Part shown: piece by piece, positions 1-8,438 of the stretch
Layout: the number at the start of each line of letters is the position of its first letter
Position numbering within the stretch: position 1 is the first letter of the stretch
Assembly: GCF_902501965.1 (NCBI RefSeq)
Contig: NZ_CABWID010000016.1
Location: 1 to 64,000 of the forward strand
Direction of reading: 5' to 3'
DNA: 64,000 nucleotides
Source of the DNA: Collinsella sp. AK_207A
GTDB lineage: Bacteria; Actinomycetota; Coriobacteriia; Coriobacteriales; Coriobacteriaceae
Program-made: the position numbers and the translations under genes
Notes under the pieces: model-generated
The model's input: only the letters and a program-made list of their open reading frames with translations
Databases searched by the model: none
What the model was told of the DNA's origin: nothing

Positions 1-23
1 GTGGGCGGGGCGCCGCCCACCGG

Positions 24-136
24 TCAGCGGCCACAGCGTGCGGGGCACGCCCGGTCCCATTCCGAACCCGGAAGCTAAGCCGCACCGCGCCGATGGTACT
101 GCGGGGGAAGCCCGTGGGAGAGCAGGGTGCCGCTGA
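24..136 (+). rRNA. rrf: 5S ribosomal RNA
   Basis: About 113 nt with the 5S core CCATTCCGAACCCGGAAG (loop B/C region) and the typical 3' half ending in GCCGCTGA. The 5' TCAGCGGC and 3' GCCGCTGA ends pair as helix I. Pairing continues outward on both sides (17-30 with 130-143), as in a processing stem of the precursor. This is presumably the last gene of an rrn operon whose 16S and 23S genes lie left of the window. The exact mature ends are estimated. Confidence 0.95.
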
Positions 137-172
137 CCGGTGGACGGCACCAGGCCGACGCCGATAGTACCC

Positions 173-200
173 GAGGGGGCCCGCGAGGGCCCCCTCTTTT
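173..200 (+). terminator. Rho-independent terminator of the rRNA operon
   Basis: A GAGGGGGCCC / GGGCCCCCTC hairpin with a short loop is followed directly by TTTT, 37 nt after the 5S rRNA. It is the expected end of the rrn transcript. Confidence 0.85.
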
Positions 201-337
201 GTTCAGAGGGCATCTCTTGCTCTCAACCTTACATTCTTTGATTTAACGTTTCTGTGATGCATGCTTGCCCCATCCCTCTCGGGGCATACTGACACTTGTA
301 TTACACCGTTTCCTTTTGCATTGAGAGGGAGTTATTT

Positions 338-700
338 ATGGCTACGTTTTTCAAGAATACCAAGACGGGCGAGTTCCTTATTTCCGCTGGTCACGTCGAG
401 GCTCCGGAGGGATATGAGGTTGTTGAGCCGAACACGGTTGATGCTGCCGTCGAGAAGCATGTGCCCGTTGTGGAGCTCGAGCGCGATGGTCACATCATTC
501 ATGTGAAGGTCGGCGAGGTTGAGCATCCGATGACTGAGGAGCACCTCATTCAGTGGATCGCGCTCGATGCCGAGGGTCGTCTTGAGATTCATCACCTGAA
601 GGCCGGTCAGACCCCTGCTACGTTCTTCGCTGGCGGCGTTAAGTCCGGTACCGTCTATGCCTACTGCAACCTGCACGGTCTCTGGAGTGCTAAGTTCTAA
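338..700 (+). CDS. Superoxide reductase (desulfoferrodoxin/neelaredoxin family) without the N-terminal rubredoxin-type iron site
   Basis: A 120-aa cytoplasmic protein expected to reduce superoxide to hydrogen peroxide at a mononuclear Fe(His)4Cys site. The family pattern is intact: E39-K40-H41 in EKHVPV, then H63 and H69 in EHPMTEEH, then C110 and H113 in CNLHG. The first 35 residues align in position with the desulfoferrodoxin N-terminal domain (the sequence resumes at NTVDAA.EKHVPV), but none of the four cysteines that bind the second, rubredoxin-like iron remain. That matches the one-iron class with a degenerate N-terminal domain known from Treponema. The ATG at 338 was chosen over an upstream in-frame ATG because GAGAGGGAG lies just before it and the family N-terminus starts there. 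Monocistronic, with its own terminator. Confidence 0.93.
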   Translation: MATFFKNTKTGEFLISAGHVEAPEGYEVVEPNTVDAAVEKHVPVVELERDGHIIHVKVGEVEHPMTEEHLIQWIALDAEGRLEIHHLKAGQTPATFFAGGVKSGTVYAYCNLHGLWSAKF

Positions 701-718
701 CGTGCTCTGCATCCCTTT

Positions 719-744
719 GGGCCGCCTGTTGGGCGGCCTTTTCG
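719..744 (+). terminator. Rho-independent terminator after the superoxide reductase gene
   Basis: GGCCGCC-TGTT-GGGCGGCC hairpin followed by TTTTCG, 18 nt after the stop codon. Confidence 0.85.
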
Positions 745-800
745 TTTCTCGGCTATGATGAATCTGGTTATGCACGTTTGCGTCTGGGAGGGGTGATGAC

Positions 801-2735
801 GTGAAGATCGCGCTCGCGCAGTTCGATATGCCTCTTGGCGATTTCCCTGGCATCTGTAGTCGGCTCCGGTTGTTTGCCCGTCTTGCCGTCAAGCAGGATG
901 TCGATCTTCTTTGCGTTCCAGCTCCTTTGTTTACCGGGGTCGTTCCTGGCCTGCTTGTCGATAATGAGAACTTTCAGCATGATCTCCTTCTAGCCCTTGA
1001 AGACCTTTCTGGGTTTCTCTCTGATGGGCTCGAGATGTTGGTTCCCGCAATCGTCCCGATGGGTGATGCGCATTTCTTCGAGGTGTTTCATCTTGTTCAC
1101 GGTCATGTGGTTCCCCTTCGGTCCGTTCTGGTCAATCGCCGTGAAGGCTCGTCCCTCGCCCTTTGGAATCCTCCGGTAATCAGCGTCAACGGCTCGCGTC
1201 TCGCTATCACGTTCGACGCTGCTCGGGATATGGATTCGATTCCCGCTGGGTGCGATCTTGTCGTCTCTTTTCAGGTTGACGGCTTCGACGTCACGGATCC
1301 TGAAACTGCCGGTATCTCCGGAATTGCCGACGCACGTTATCGTCGGCTTGCGGAAGACCATGGCATCTGGATAGCGCATCTTATGCCCGTGGGCGGTTTT
1401 GATGAGGCATGCTATCCCGGCGGTTCGTTCGTTCTGGATGATTCAGGGCGCGTTGTCGCGGCCGCTCCGCTTTTCGAGGACTCCCTGCTCGTCCAGGAGA
1501 TCGTTCGCGGTATGTCTCTGCCTTCCGTTGCCGATCATGAGCTTCCTGTCTATAACCGTGAGGAACTGCTTTGGGGGTCTCTGCGGCTGCATCTTCGCGA
1601 TGCGGTTGCTGCGCGGGGAGTCTCGCGTGTGCTTGTGAGACTTGAGGATGATTTGCCGAGCGCGCTCCTTGCCCTCTTGGCGGTCGATGCACTTGGTCCA
1701 CGCAACGTATTGGGGCTTCTTATCGAGCGCGATGATGCGGTCACGCCTCAGGAGGCGGCACGTGCGCAAGCTCGGCTCGACGCCATCCGCACCCTCGCAG
1801 CTCGGCTCAATATTCGTTTGATAGAGCGGGCTGTCGAAGCCGATCGTCCGCTTCAGGATGATGCCGGAGCCGCCGGTGCCCCTGCCAGCCGCTTCCGGGA
1901 TCTTTCAAGTTCGCTGTGCGTGGAGGATACGGCGAATGCGCTCTCGGCCGCGGTGATTGCTTCGCTTACGAAGACCGATTACGCCTTCGCCATTGGCCTC
2001 GACCCGGCGCACCCGGGGCTCCTCGCTCCGTTTGGCGACATCTACCTATCTGAGCTTGAGCATCTCGCCAAGTATCGTAACGGGCTCTCAACAGTCTTGC
2101 CCGAGCACCTGCTCGGCCTCTCGTCAGTGGAGCGCGCGCTCGATGTCATCGTGGAGCGGGCTGGGTACAACGCGTATCCGGATGCTCCCTATGCCGAGCG
2201 TATCGTTACGCTTATTCGGCGCCTTGGCGCCCCTATGGTCGATGCCGTGCTCGAGGCCGTGGTTGACCGGAATCTGTCCCTTGAGGATTGTCCGCTGTAT
2301 GACCGCGAACCGGAGGCGATTGCGTTGATCGGGCTTCTCGTGCAAAAGGGGGAGTCGAGGCGTCGTCGGCTTCCGGCCGTACCCGTTGTATCGGCTCGCG
2401 CCTTTGCCGAAGGAGCTTGGCCTGAACAGCTTGCCTGGCTTGATTTGGGCCGGAACGGAGCGGACCTTCTGTCCGTTGAGGCGCTTGCCAAGCAGGAGCT
2501 CGAACGTCTAGAAGTTGAGGGTACCGACCAGCTTGATCGCATGCGGCTCGAGGTCATGGGTTTGCTGGGCAGCATCTTCGGCCTGTCTCCCGAGCAGCTC
2601 AAGGAGCTGTCGAGCGACGGTGTTGCTTCCCAGATTCGATTCACGGCCGATGACGCCGAGGTCCAGATGCGCAACCTGATGGAGGAGGCCTCGGCGCTGT
2701 ACATCGATGGCTCGCCTTTCTTTTCCAAGAACTGA
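801..2735 (+). CDS. Degenerate glutamine-dependent NAD+ synthetase-like protein (probable pseudoenzyme)
   Basis: A 644-aa protein with the two-domain layout of glutamine-dependent NadE: an N-terminal nitrilase-like amidase (about 1-250) and a C-terminal adenine-nucleotide alpha-hydrolase domain (about 265-560). Homology is clear from stretches such as GGSFVLDDSGRVVAA, LLALLAVDALGPRNVLG and a YLSELEHLAKYRN region at the position of the synthetase KTLVY.LA.YRN motif. Both active sites look lost. The amidase Glu is Ala41 in VPAPLFTG, no Cys stands at the nucleophile position (ITFDAARD instead of the usual CED), and the ATP loop SGGxDS is LEDDLPS at 281-287. The reading frame is open throughout, with a ribosome site (GGGAGG) before the ATG, so it does not look like a decaying gene. 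The function may be regulatory or structural; this is inference. A genuine nadE would be expected elsewhere. Confidence 0.82.
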   Translation: MKIALAQFDMPLGDFPGICSRLRLFARLAVKQDVDLLCVPAPLFTGVVPGLLVDNENFQHDLLLALEDLSGFLSDGLEMLVPAIVPMGDAHFFEVFHLVHGHVVPLRSVLVNRREGSSLALWNPPVISVNGSRLAITFDAARDMDSIPAGCDLVVSFQVDGFDVTDPETAGISGIADARYRRLAEDHGIWIAHLMPVGGFDEACYPGGSFVLDDSGRVVAAAPLFEDSLLVQEIVRGMSLPSVADHELPVYNREELLWGSLRLHLRDAVAARGVSRVLVRLEDDLPSALLALLAVDALGPRNVLGLLIERDDAVTPQEAARAQARLDAIRTLAARLNIRLIERAVEADRPLQDDAGAAGAPASRFRDLSSSLCVEDTANALSAAVIASLTKTDYAFAIGLDPAHPGLLAPFGDIYLSELEHLAKYRNGLSTVLPEHLLGLSSVERALDVIVERAGYNAYPDAPYAERIVTLIRRLGAPMVDAVLEAVVDRNLSLEDCPLYDREPEAIALIGLLVQKGESRRRRLPAVPVVSARAFAEGAWPEQLAWLDLGRNGADLLSVEALAKQELERLEVEGTDQLDRMRLEVMGLLGSIFGLSPEQLKELSSDGVASQIRFTADDAEVQMRNLMEEASALYIDGSPFFSKN

Positions 2736-2766
2736 AGCAGACGCGCCACCTATCCCCTCCAATCCC

Positions 2767-2796
2767 TTGAAGAACGTCGGTTTGCTATGCTATAGT
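2767..2796 (+). promoter_or_regulatory. Promoter of ruvCAB
   Basis: TTGAAG (2767-2772), an 18-nt spacer and TATAGT (2791-2796), about 35 nt before ruvC. The predicted start of transcription falls inside the adjacent LexA box. Confidence 0.65.
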
Positions 2797-2810
2797 AGAA
2801 CAACTGTTCG
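2797..2810. promoter_or_regulatory. LexA (SOS) box at the ruvCAB promoter
   Basis: AGAACAACTGTTCG contains the perfect palindrome GAAC-N4-GTTC of the Gram-positive/actinobacterial SOS box (consensus CGAACRNRYGTTCG). It abuts the -10 element, so LexA binding would block initiation. The consensus is established; occupancy here is inferred. Confidence 0.8.
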
Positions 2811-2830
2811 GCAATTTTGAAGGGAGGGAT

Positions 2831-3355
2831 ATGGTCATCCTCGGAATCGACCCTGGTCTTGCCCATACGGGCTGGGGCATCGTTGAGGAGCGTCGGGGCG
2901 AGGTCCGATGCCGTGCCTACGGATGCATCGAGACCTCGGCTGGCAGCGGTCTTTCCGTGCGTCTTCGACATATATATGACGAACTCTCCCAGGTGGTCGG
3001 GCGGTATCATCCGCAGGAAGCCGCCATCGAGAGCATTTACTTCGGCGTGAACGTGCGCTCGGCTATCCCCACCGCTCATGCTCGCGGCGCGGCGTTGGTC
3101 GCGTGCTCGCTTTGCGGAGTTGCGGTGGGCGAGTACACCCCGATGCAGATCAAGCAGGCGGTGGTCGGAACGGGATCGGCGGATAAGGACCAGGTGACGT
3201 ACATGGTGCGAAGTCTGCTCCGCCTGGATCATGACCCCAAGCCCGATCATGCGGCGGACGCCTTGGCATGCGCCATCTGCCATGCCAATCTGCGGCGTAC
3301 GGCGGCGATGACGGACGGTTCGTTTGTGCAGGAGAGAGGGACGGGATACGCATGA
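2831..3355 (+). CDS. ruvC: Crossover junction endodeoxyribonuclease RuvC
   Basis: A 174-aa Holliday-junction resolvase of the RNase H fold. Metal-binding acidic residues are present: D7 in GIDPG, the Glu in IESIYFG, and the Asp pair in the C-terminal KPDHAADALA motif. Its length matches the family. It has a good ribosome site (GAAGGGAGG) and is the first gene of a tightly packed ruvC-ruvA-ruvB unit; its TGA overlaps the ruvA ATG (ATGA). The SOS box immediately upstream fits DNA-damage induction. Confidence 0.97.
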   Translation: MVILGIDPGLAHTGWGIVEERRGEVRCRAYGCIETSAGSGLSVRLRHIYDELSQVVGRYHPQEAAIESIYFGVNVRSAIPTAHARGAALVACSLCGVAVGEYTPMQIKQAVVGTGSADKDQVTYMVRSLLRLDHDPKPDHAADALACAICHANLRRTAAMTDGSFVQERGTGYA

Positions 3356-3975
3356 TTTCCCAGCTGACGGGGGCGCTCGTGGAAGCGACCGCGAGCATGG
3401 CCGTAATCGACGTACATGGCATGGGTTTCGACCTGGGAATATCCGGTGTCACCTCGGCGGCTTTGCCGAAAGCGGGGGAGCAGTGCCGGCTGTATACGCG
3501 CCTGGTGGTGCGCGAGGATGCTTTGACGCTCTTCGGGTTCGCGACGAAGGACGAGCGGCAGATGTTCGACCGCCTTGTCGCGGTGTCGGGCGTGGGTCCT
3601 CGTTTGGCGCTCGCCGTGCTCTCGAAATTCACCGTCTCGCAGCTCTACAGCGTCGTTATGGCCGAGGACGCCAAGGGGATGTCAACGGTGCCCGGCGTGG
3701 GGAAGAAAACCGCCCAGCGCCTCATTCTGGAGCTGAAGAGCGTCTTCTCCAAGGATCACGGCATCTCGGTCTCGGCGACGGAGGCGCTGGCTGCCCAGCT
3801 ACCGCTGGAATCGTCACCGATGACCTCGCCGGTGGACGAGGCTCGTGCAGCGCTGCTTTCCATGGGATTCAGCCCGCAGGAGGCGGACTTGGCGCTTGAG
3901 GGGTACGATGGGTCCGACATGCGCGTAGAGACGCTGCTTGCCGCGGCACTGCGTCGACTGGGAACGGATGCCTGA
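3352..3975 (+). CDS. ruvA: Holliday junction branch-migration protein RuvA
   Basis: A 207-aa DNA-binding subunit that tetramerises on four-way junctions and loads RuvB. It has an N-terminal OB-fold domain ([12 protein letters not shown]...), two helix-hairpin-helix motifs ([14 protein letters not shown] and [16 protein letters not shown]) and a C-terminal domain III that contacts RuvB. The ATG at 3352 overlaps the ruvC stop by 4 nt and matches the family N-terminus; a longer in-frame start at 3268 lies inside ruvC and is not used. Confidence 0.97.
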   Translation: MISQLTGALVEATASMAVIDVHGMGFDLGISGVTSAALPKAGEQCRLYTRLVVREDALTLFGFATKDERQMFDRLVAVSGVGPRLALAVLSKFTVSQLYSVVMAEDAKGMSTVPGVGKKTAQRLILELKSVFSKDHGISVSATEALAAQLPLESSPMTSPVDEARAALLSMGFSPQEADLALEGYDGSDMRVETLLAAALRRLGTDA

Positions 3976-5047
3976 TATGTGGGAAGTAGACGAGAACGAG
4001 GACCTGTGGGGCGACGCAACCGCTCCCACTTCCGCAGGAGGAGTCCACAGCGGAAGCCGCATCATGACCGGTGGCCTGACCTCTGAGGACCTAGAGGTTG
4101 AGCGCTCGCTGCGACCTCAGACCCTCGATGATTATTGCGGCCAGGAACATATCAAGCAGAGCCTGAGAATCCTCATCAAAGCGGCTAAGGACCGTGGGGA
4201 GAGCTTGGACCACGTGATCTTCTCGGGACCTCCAGGCCTGGGCAAGACGACGCTCGCCGCCGTGGTGGCCAACGAGCTCGGTGCTCAAATTCGAACGACG
4301 TCCGGACCGGCGATCGAGCGCACCGGCGACCTCGCCGCCATCCTCACGAATCTGCAGCCGGGCGACGTGCTGTTCATAGACGAGATCCACCGGCTGAACC
4401 GTTCAGTTGAGGAGATCCTCTATCCGGCCATGGAAGATTTTGCGCTCGACATCGTAATCGGCAAGGGGCCTGCTGCCCGCTCGATCCGTCTCGACGTGCC
4501 GCGCTTTACCCTGGTGGGGGCCACCACGCGCTCCGGCATGTTGACCGGGCCGCTCCGCGATCGCTTCGGCATCTCATTCCGTCTGGATTACTACTCGGTG
4601 GAGAACCTTGCCGAGATCGTTCGGCGCTCGGCCGCCATCCTGGGCGTGTCCATCGACCGTCAGAGCGCGCTTGAGGTGGCATCGCGCTCGCGCGGAACGC
4701 CGCGCCTGGCGAACCGGCTCCTTAAGCGCGTGCGCGATTACGCGCAGGTTCGGGGCAACGGCGCCATCGAGTTCGCCATCACGCGGGAAGCCTTGGAGTT
4801 CTTCGAGATCGATGAACTCGGGCTCGATTGGATGGACATACGCATCCTGGAGACCCTGGTCAAGACCTTTCATGGACGCGCGGTGGGTCTGACTACGCTC
4901 GCCTCCGCAGTGGGCGAGGATCCGGGAACCCTTGAGGATGTGTACGAGCCCTATCTGCTGCAGCGCGGCCTGATGATCAGAACGCCTCAGGGACGCGTGG
5001 CGACTCCTGCCGCGTTTGAGCATCTGGGTGTGGAACCGCAGGGCTAG
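3968..5047 (+). CDS. ruvB: Holliday junction branch-migration ATPase RuvB
   Basis: A 359-aa AAA+ motor that drives branch migration with RuvA. Walker [10 protein letters not shown], Walker B FIDEIHRL, sensor/arginine-finger region [18 protein letters not shown] and a C-terminal winged helix are all present. The start overlaps the ruvA stop by 8 nt. A second ATG 9 nt downstream (3977) is equally possible, as the first residues are not conserved. Slightly longer than typical because of an acidic N-terminal leader. Confidence 0.97.
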   Translation: MPDMWEVDENEDLWGDATAPTSAGGVHSGSRIMTGGLTSEDLEVERSLRPQTLDDYCGQEHIKQSLRILIKAAKDRGESLDHVIFSGPPGLGKTTLAAVVANELGAQIRTTSGPAIERTGDLAAILTNLQPGDVLFIDEIHRLNRSVEEILYPAMEDFALDIVIGKGPAARSIRLDVPRFTLVGATTRSGMLTGPLRDRFGISFRLDYYSVENLAEIVRRSAAILGVSIDRQSALEVASRSRGTPRLANRLLKRVRDYAQVRGNGAIEFAITREALEFFEIDELGLDWMDIRILETLVKTFHGRAVGLTTLASAVGEDPGTLEDVYEPYLLQRGLMIRTPQGRVATPAAFEHLGVEPQG

Positions 5048-5131
5048 CATGTTGCGAGCTACCGGGGTGGAATCGCCCGCGGTGTCTCATGATATTCTGA
5101 ACGAACTGTCTTTTGCACGAGAGGGGTCGCC

Positions 5132-6799
5132 ATGTTGACCGATATCGAGATCGCCCACGCCGCCGAGACGCTGCCCATAGCCGAGGTCGCGCGTGCCGCC
5201 GGAGTGGATGCCGGCCATCTCATTCCCTATGGCTACGATAAGGCGAAGGTGGACTACACGCTGCTGAACGAGCCTTCCGAGCACAAGGCCAAGCTCGTGC
5301 TGGTAACGGCCATCAACCCTACGCCCGCGGGCGAGGGGAAGACCACCACGACCATCGGTCTCGCCGACGCGCTGCGTCGCCGCGGCATCCGGTCGGCCGT
5401 GGCGCTCCGCGAGCCGTCGCTCGGCCCGGTCTTCGGCATGAAGGGCGGGGCCGCGGGCGGTGGCTACGCGCAGGTTGTTCCCATGGAGGACATCAACCTG
5501 CACTTCACGGGCGACTTCCATGCCATCGGGGCAGCGAACAACCTGCTTGCCGCCATGCTCGACAACCACATCCAGCAGGGTAACGCACTGGGGATCGACG
5601 TGAAGCGAATCACCTGGAAGCGCGTGGTCGACATGAACGACCGTCAGCTGCGTCACGTGGTCGACGGCTTGGGCGGCAAGGCGCAGGGTGTGCCGCGCGA
5701 GGACGGCTTCGATATCACCGTCGCTTCCGAGGTGATGGCCATCCTCTGCCTGGCTACTTCCATCTCCGATCTGAAGCGTCGTCTGGGTGAGATCGTGGTT
5801 GCCTACAGCTATACCGGCGAACCGGTGCGCGCCTGCGACCTGCACGCTCAGGGGGCCATGGCGGCCCTGCTGAAGGATGCGCTCAAGCCCAATCTGGTGC
5901 AGACGCTCGAGCATACTCCGGCATTCGTGCACGGCGGTCCCTTCGCCAACATCGCGCACGGCTGCAACTCCGTGATGGCCACGCGCATGGCCATGCACTT
6001 CGGAGACGTTGCGATTACCGAGGCCGGTTTCGGCGCCGATCTTGGTGCCGAGAAGTTCCTGGATATCAAGTGCCGCATGACCGGGCTTGCGCCCGATGCG
6101 GTGGTGGTCGTGGCCACGGCCCGTGCGCTCAAGTACAACGGCGGCGTTGCCAAGGCCGACCTCAACACCGAGAATCTCGACGCTCTGCGAGCGGGTCTGC
6201 CCAACCTCCTCCGGCACGTTGGGAACATCCAGGATGTCTTCGGGCTGCCGTGCGTGGTGGCAATTAACCGGTTCCCCACGGACACCGAGGTCGAGCTTGA
6301 ACTTATCCGCGAAGAATGCGAGCGCGTGGGTGTGAACGTGCGGCTTTCCGAGGTCTGGGCGCGCGGCGGCGAGGGTGCTCTCGAGCTCGCCGACGAGGTC
6401 ATGCGTCTCGTGGAGGAGCCGAGTACGCTGCGCTTCGCCTACGAGGACGGTGCCGACGTGGCCGATGCCCTGACCGCCATCGCCACCAAGGTCTACCATG
6501 CGGACGGTGTTGACTTCACACCCGCGGCCAAGCGTCAGCTGGCCGAGCTTCGCGCAAACGGCTTTGGCAATCTGCCGGTGTGCGTGGCGAAGACGCAGTA
6601 CAGCTTCTCGGATGACGCCAAGAAGCTCGGTGCGCCCGAGGGCTTCCGCATCACGGTACGCGAACTCAAGGTCTCTGCTGGTGCCGGCTTTGTGGTGGCG
6701 CTGACGGGCAACGTGCTGACGATGCCGGGCCTGCCCAAGGTGCCGGCCGCGGAGGCGATCGACGTGGACGACAACGGCGTGATCACGGGTCTCTTCTAA
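5132..6799 (+). CDS. fhs: Formate-tetrahydrofolate ligase
   Basis: A 555-aa cytoplasmic enzyme making 10-formyl-THF from formate, ATP and THF. The family P-loop [18 protein letters not shown] sits near residue 65, and the protein is collinear with the Fhs family over its full length, including [12 protein letters not shown] and NIAHGCNS. It has a good ribosome site (GAGAGGGG). It is followed after about 50 nt by folD, so the pair gives the formate to methylene-THF arm of one-carbon metabolism. No other Wood-Ljungdahl gene is in view, so a purine/formate role is more likely than acetogenesis (inference). Confidence 0.97.
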   Translation: MLTDIEIAHAAETLPIAEVARAAGVDAGHLIPYGYDKAKVDYTLLNEPSEHKAKLVLVTAINPTPAGEGKTTTTIGLADALRRRGIRSAVALREPSLGPVFGMKGGAAGGGYAQVVPMEDINLHFTGDFHAIGAANNLLAAMLDNHIQQGNALGIDVKRITWKRVVDMNDRQLRHVVDGLGGKAQGVPREDGFDITVASEVMAILCLATSISDLKRRLGEIVVAYSYTGEPVRACDLHAQGAMAALLKDALKPNLVQTLEHTPAFVHGGPFANIAHGCNSVMATRMAMHFGDVAITEAGFGADLGAEKFLDIKCRMTGLAPDAVVVVATARALKYNGGVAKADLNTENLDALRAGLPNLLRHVGNIQDVFGLPCVVAINRFPTDTEVELELIREECERVGVNVRLSEVWARGGEGALELADEVMRLVEEPSTLRFAYEDGADVADALTAIATKVYHADGVDFTPAAKRQLAELRANGFGNLPVCVAKTQYSFSDDAKKLGAPEGFRITVRELKVSAGAGFVVALTGNVLTMPGLPKVPAAEAIDVDDNGVITGLF

Positions 6800-6849
6800 G
6801 CGCCCATGTGGCCGCCGCACGATATGAACGGTTTGAAAGGGAAATCGAT

Positions 6850-7701
6850 ATGGCAGTGATCATCGACGGAAAGGCGCTTGCCGCCAAGGTGCGAGATCAA
6901 GCGCGTCACGATGTGGACGAGCTGAAAGAGCGGGGCATCGAGCCGGGGCTCGCCGTGGTGCTCGTGGGAGACAACCAAGCTTCCGCCACGTATGTCCGGG
7001 CGAAGCTTCGCGACTGCGAGCAGTGCGGGATTCCGAGTCATGACTTCAAACTGCCCGCCGATACCTCCCAGGTGGAGCTCCTTGAGCTGATCGGTCGCCT
7101 GAACGAGGACGCTGCCATTGCAGGCATCTTGGTTCAGATGCCGTTACCGCGCCACCTCGATGAAGAGGCGGTGGTCTCGGCGATTCGACCGGATAAGGAC
7201 GTGGATGGCTTCCATCCCGAGAACCTGGGCCGCCTGGTACGCGGGCTTCCGGGCCTGCGGCCCTGCACGCCGGCGGGCATCATGTGCATGCTCGATGAGC
7301 ACGGAATCGACCCGGCGGGGAAGAGCGCGGTGATCGTGGGTCGTTCGAGCATCGTCGGCAAGCCCATGGCGCTCATGCTCCTCGCGCGCGACGCGACGAT
7401 CACGGTCTCCCATTCGCGTACCGCCGACGTTGCGGCCGTGTGCCAAACGGCGGATATCGTGGTTGCCGCGTGCGGCATTGCGCGCATGATTAAGGGCGAT
7501 TGGCTGAAGCCCGGCGCTACGGTGATCGACGTGGGCATGGATCGCGACGAGGCAGGCAAGCTCTGTGGTGATGTGGACTTCGAGAGCGCGGAGCCGGTCG
7601 CGGGCGCCATCACGCCCGTGCCCGGTGGCGTGGGACCGATGACGCGCGCCATGCTCATGAGCAACGTGGTGCTCGCCGCGCGCATGCAGCACGGGCTGTA
7701 G
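6850..7701 (+). CDS. folD: Bifunctional methylenetetrahydrofolate dehydrogenase / methenyltetrahydrofolate cyclohydrolase
   Basis: A 283-aa enzyme interconverting 5,10-methylene-, methenyl- and 10-formyl-THF with NADP(H). Catalytic YVRAK (Tyr/Lys pair), the Rossmann nucleotide site IVGRSSIVGKP and the family signature PVPGGVGPMT are visible. The ATG at 6850, preceded by GAAAGGG, gives the standard N-terminus MAVIIDGKALAAK. Cotranscribed with fhs. Confidence 0.97.
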   Translation: MAVIIDGKALAAKVRDQARHDVDELKERGIEPGLAVVLVGDNQASATYVRAKLRDCEQCGIPSHDFKLPADTSQVELLELIGRLNEDAAIAGILVQMPLPRHLDEEAVVSAIRPDKDVDGFHPENLGRLVRGLPGLRPCTPAGIMCMLDEHGIDPAGKSAVIVGRSSIVGKPMALMLLARDATITVSHSRTADVAAVCQTADIVVAACGIARMIKGDWLKPGATVIDVGMDRDEAGKLCGDVDFESAEPVAGAITPVPGGVGPMTRAMLMSNVVLAARMQHGL

Positions 7702-7711
7702 GCGTCATCAG

Positions 7712-7836
7712 GCCGCTGTTCCCCTCCCCGCGCATGCCCGCAGCGACACTCCGCAGCGAGCCGAGATAACGGCAAAGCCGTTTCCCAGCTTCGTGAGGAC
7801 TAAGCGCAGGGCACGCGCGGGGAGGGGAACAGCGGC
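7712..7836. repeat. Hairpin repeat, copy 1 (shares a core with 61228-61449)
   Basis: Two 28-nt inverted arms, 7712-7739 and 7809-7836, match at 27 of 28 positions, the exception being a G-U-compatible change. The enclosed 69 nt carry a small hairpin (7768-7773 with 7777-7782) and two boxes, TCCGCAGCGA at 7750-7759 and CCAGCTTCGTGAGGAC at 7785-7800. Both boxes recur in the element at 61.2 kb although the arms are unrelated. Sits between folD and the convergent cold-shock gene. It could be a REP/MITE-like repeat or a structured RNA. Confidence 0.8.
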
Positions 7837-7878
7837 TGGGCCGGCTATCAGGCCCGTGCTGCGAGGGCGCGGCTCGCC

Positions 7879-7915
7879 AAAAAAAGAGGCGGAGGAACGT
7901 GGTTCCTCCGCCTCT
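7879..7915 (-). terminator. Terminator of the cold-shock gene (possibly bidirectional)
   Basis: A 14-bp perfect stem (AGAGGCGGAGGAAC, loop GTG, and its complement) flanked by an A-run on the left, which reads as a U-run on the minus strand. It ends transcription of the cold-shock gene and could also stop read-through from folD. Confidence 0.85.
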
Positions 7916-7937
7916 GGTTTGTTGCGGTGTTGATGCG

Positions 7938-8165
7938 TTAGGAAATCTTCACCACGTTGACGGCCTGGGTCTCACCGGGCTTCTTGCCGGGACCGACCTC
8001 GAACTCCACGCGGTCGCCCTCGTCGAGGGTCTTGAAACCGTCCATCTGGATGGCGCTGAAGTGGACGAAGACATCTCCGTTGGAGCCCTCGATGGGCTCG
8101 TCGGGGGTGATGAAGCCATAGCCCTTCTCGCGGAAGAACGACTTCTTGAGCGTACCGGTTGCCAT
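7938..8165 (-). CDS. Cold-shock domain protein
   Basis: A 75-aa single OB-fold RNA/ssDNA chaperone. RNP1 is KGYGFITP and RNP2 is VFVHFSAI, both intact. The start at 8163-8165 gives the canonical short N-terminus [11 protein letters not shown], preceded on the minus strand by GAAAGG. The roughly 270 nt between this gene and the dipeptidase on the opposite strand leave room for a long 5' leader, as in other csp genes, but no specific motif was identified. Confidence 0.95.
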   Translation of the reverse strand: MATGTLKKSFFREKGYGFITPDEPIEGSNGDVFVHFSAIQMDGFKTLDEGDRVEFEVGPGKKPGETQAVNVVKIS

Positions 8166-8438
8166 ACTGTGCCTTTCCTTCTGCCACAATGCGATGCGGC
8201 TTGATCCGAACATCGCGGATGCGGTGCCCGTTAAGGTATGTTACCCCTTTGCCCTGTTTGCCTATCTGAGAAATGGGCATCGTTACAATCCGATTATTCG
8301 TGCGGGTACAAGGCAAAATACCGATATTCGACCGTCCGGGAGCCACGCATGCACGCGTCCCCGGCGCGCGGTAAACTGGACGAACGCGCCCGGTTACTCC
8401 GCGCGCGATGAACAAGCAAGACGACCTTGGGAGGATCG
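8166..8438. other. Divergent intergenic region, csp / dipeptidase
   Basis: It holds both promoters, none of which could be assigned firmly. Just before the dipeptidase, GCGCGCGGTAA (around 8369) can pair with TTACTCCGCGCGC (around 8395-8408) as an imperfect stem; its role is unknown. Confidence 0.4.

Noticed and set aside
5087-6820. A long antisense frame opposite fhs
   Set aside because: It mirrors the strongly conserved fhs gene and has no recognisable motif.
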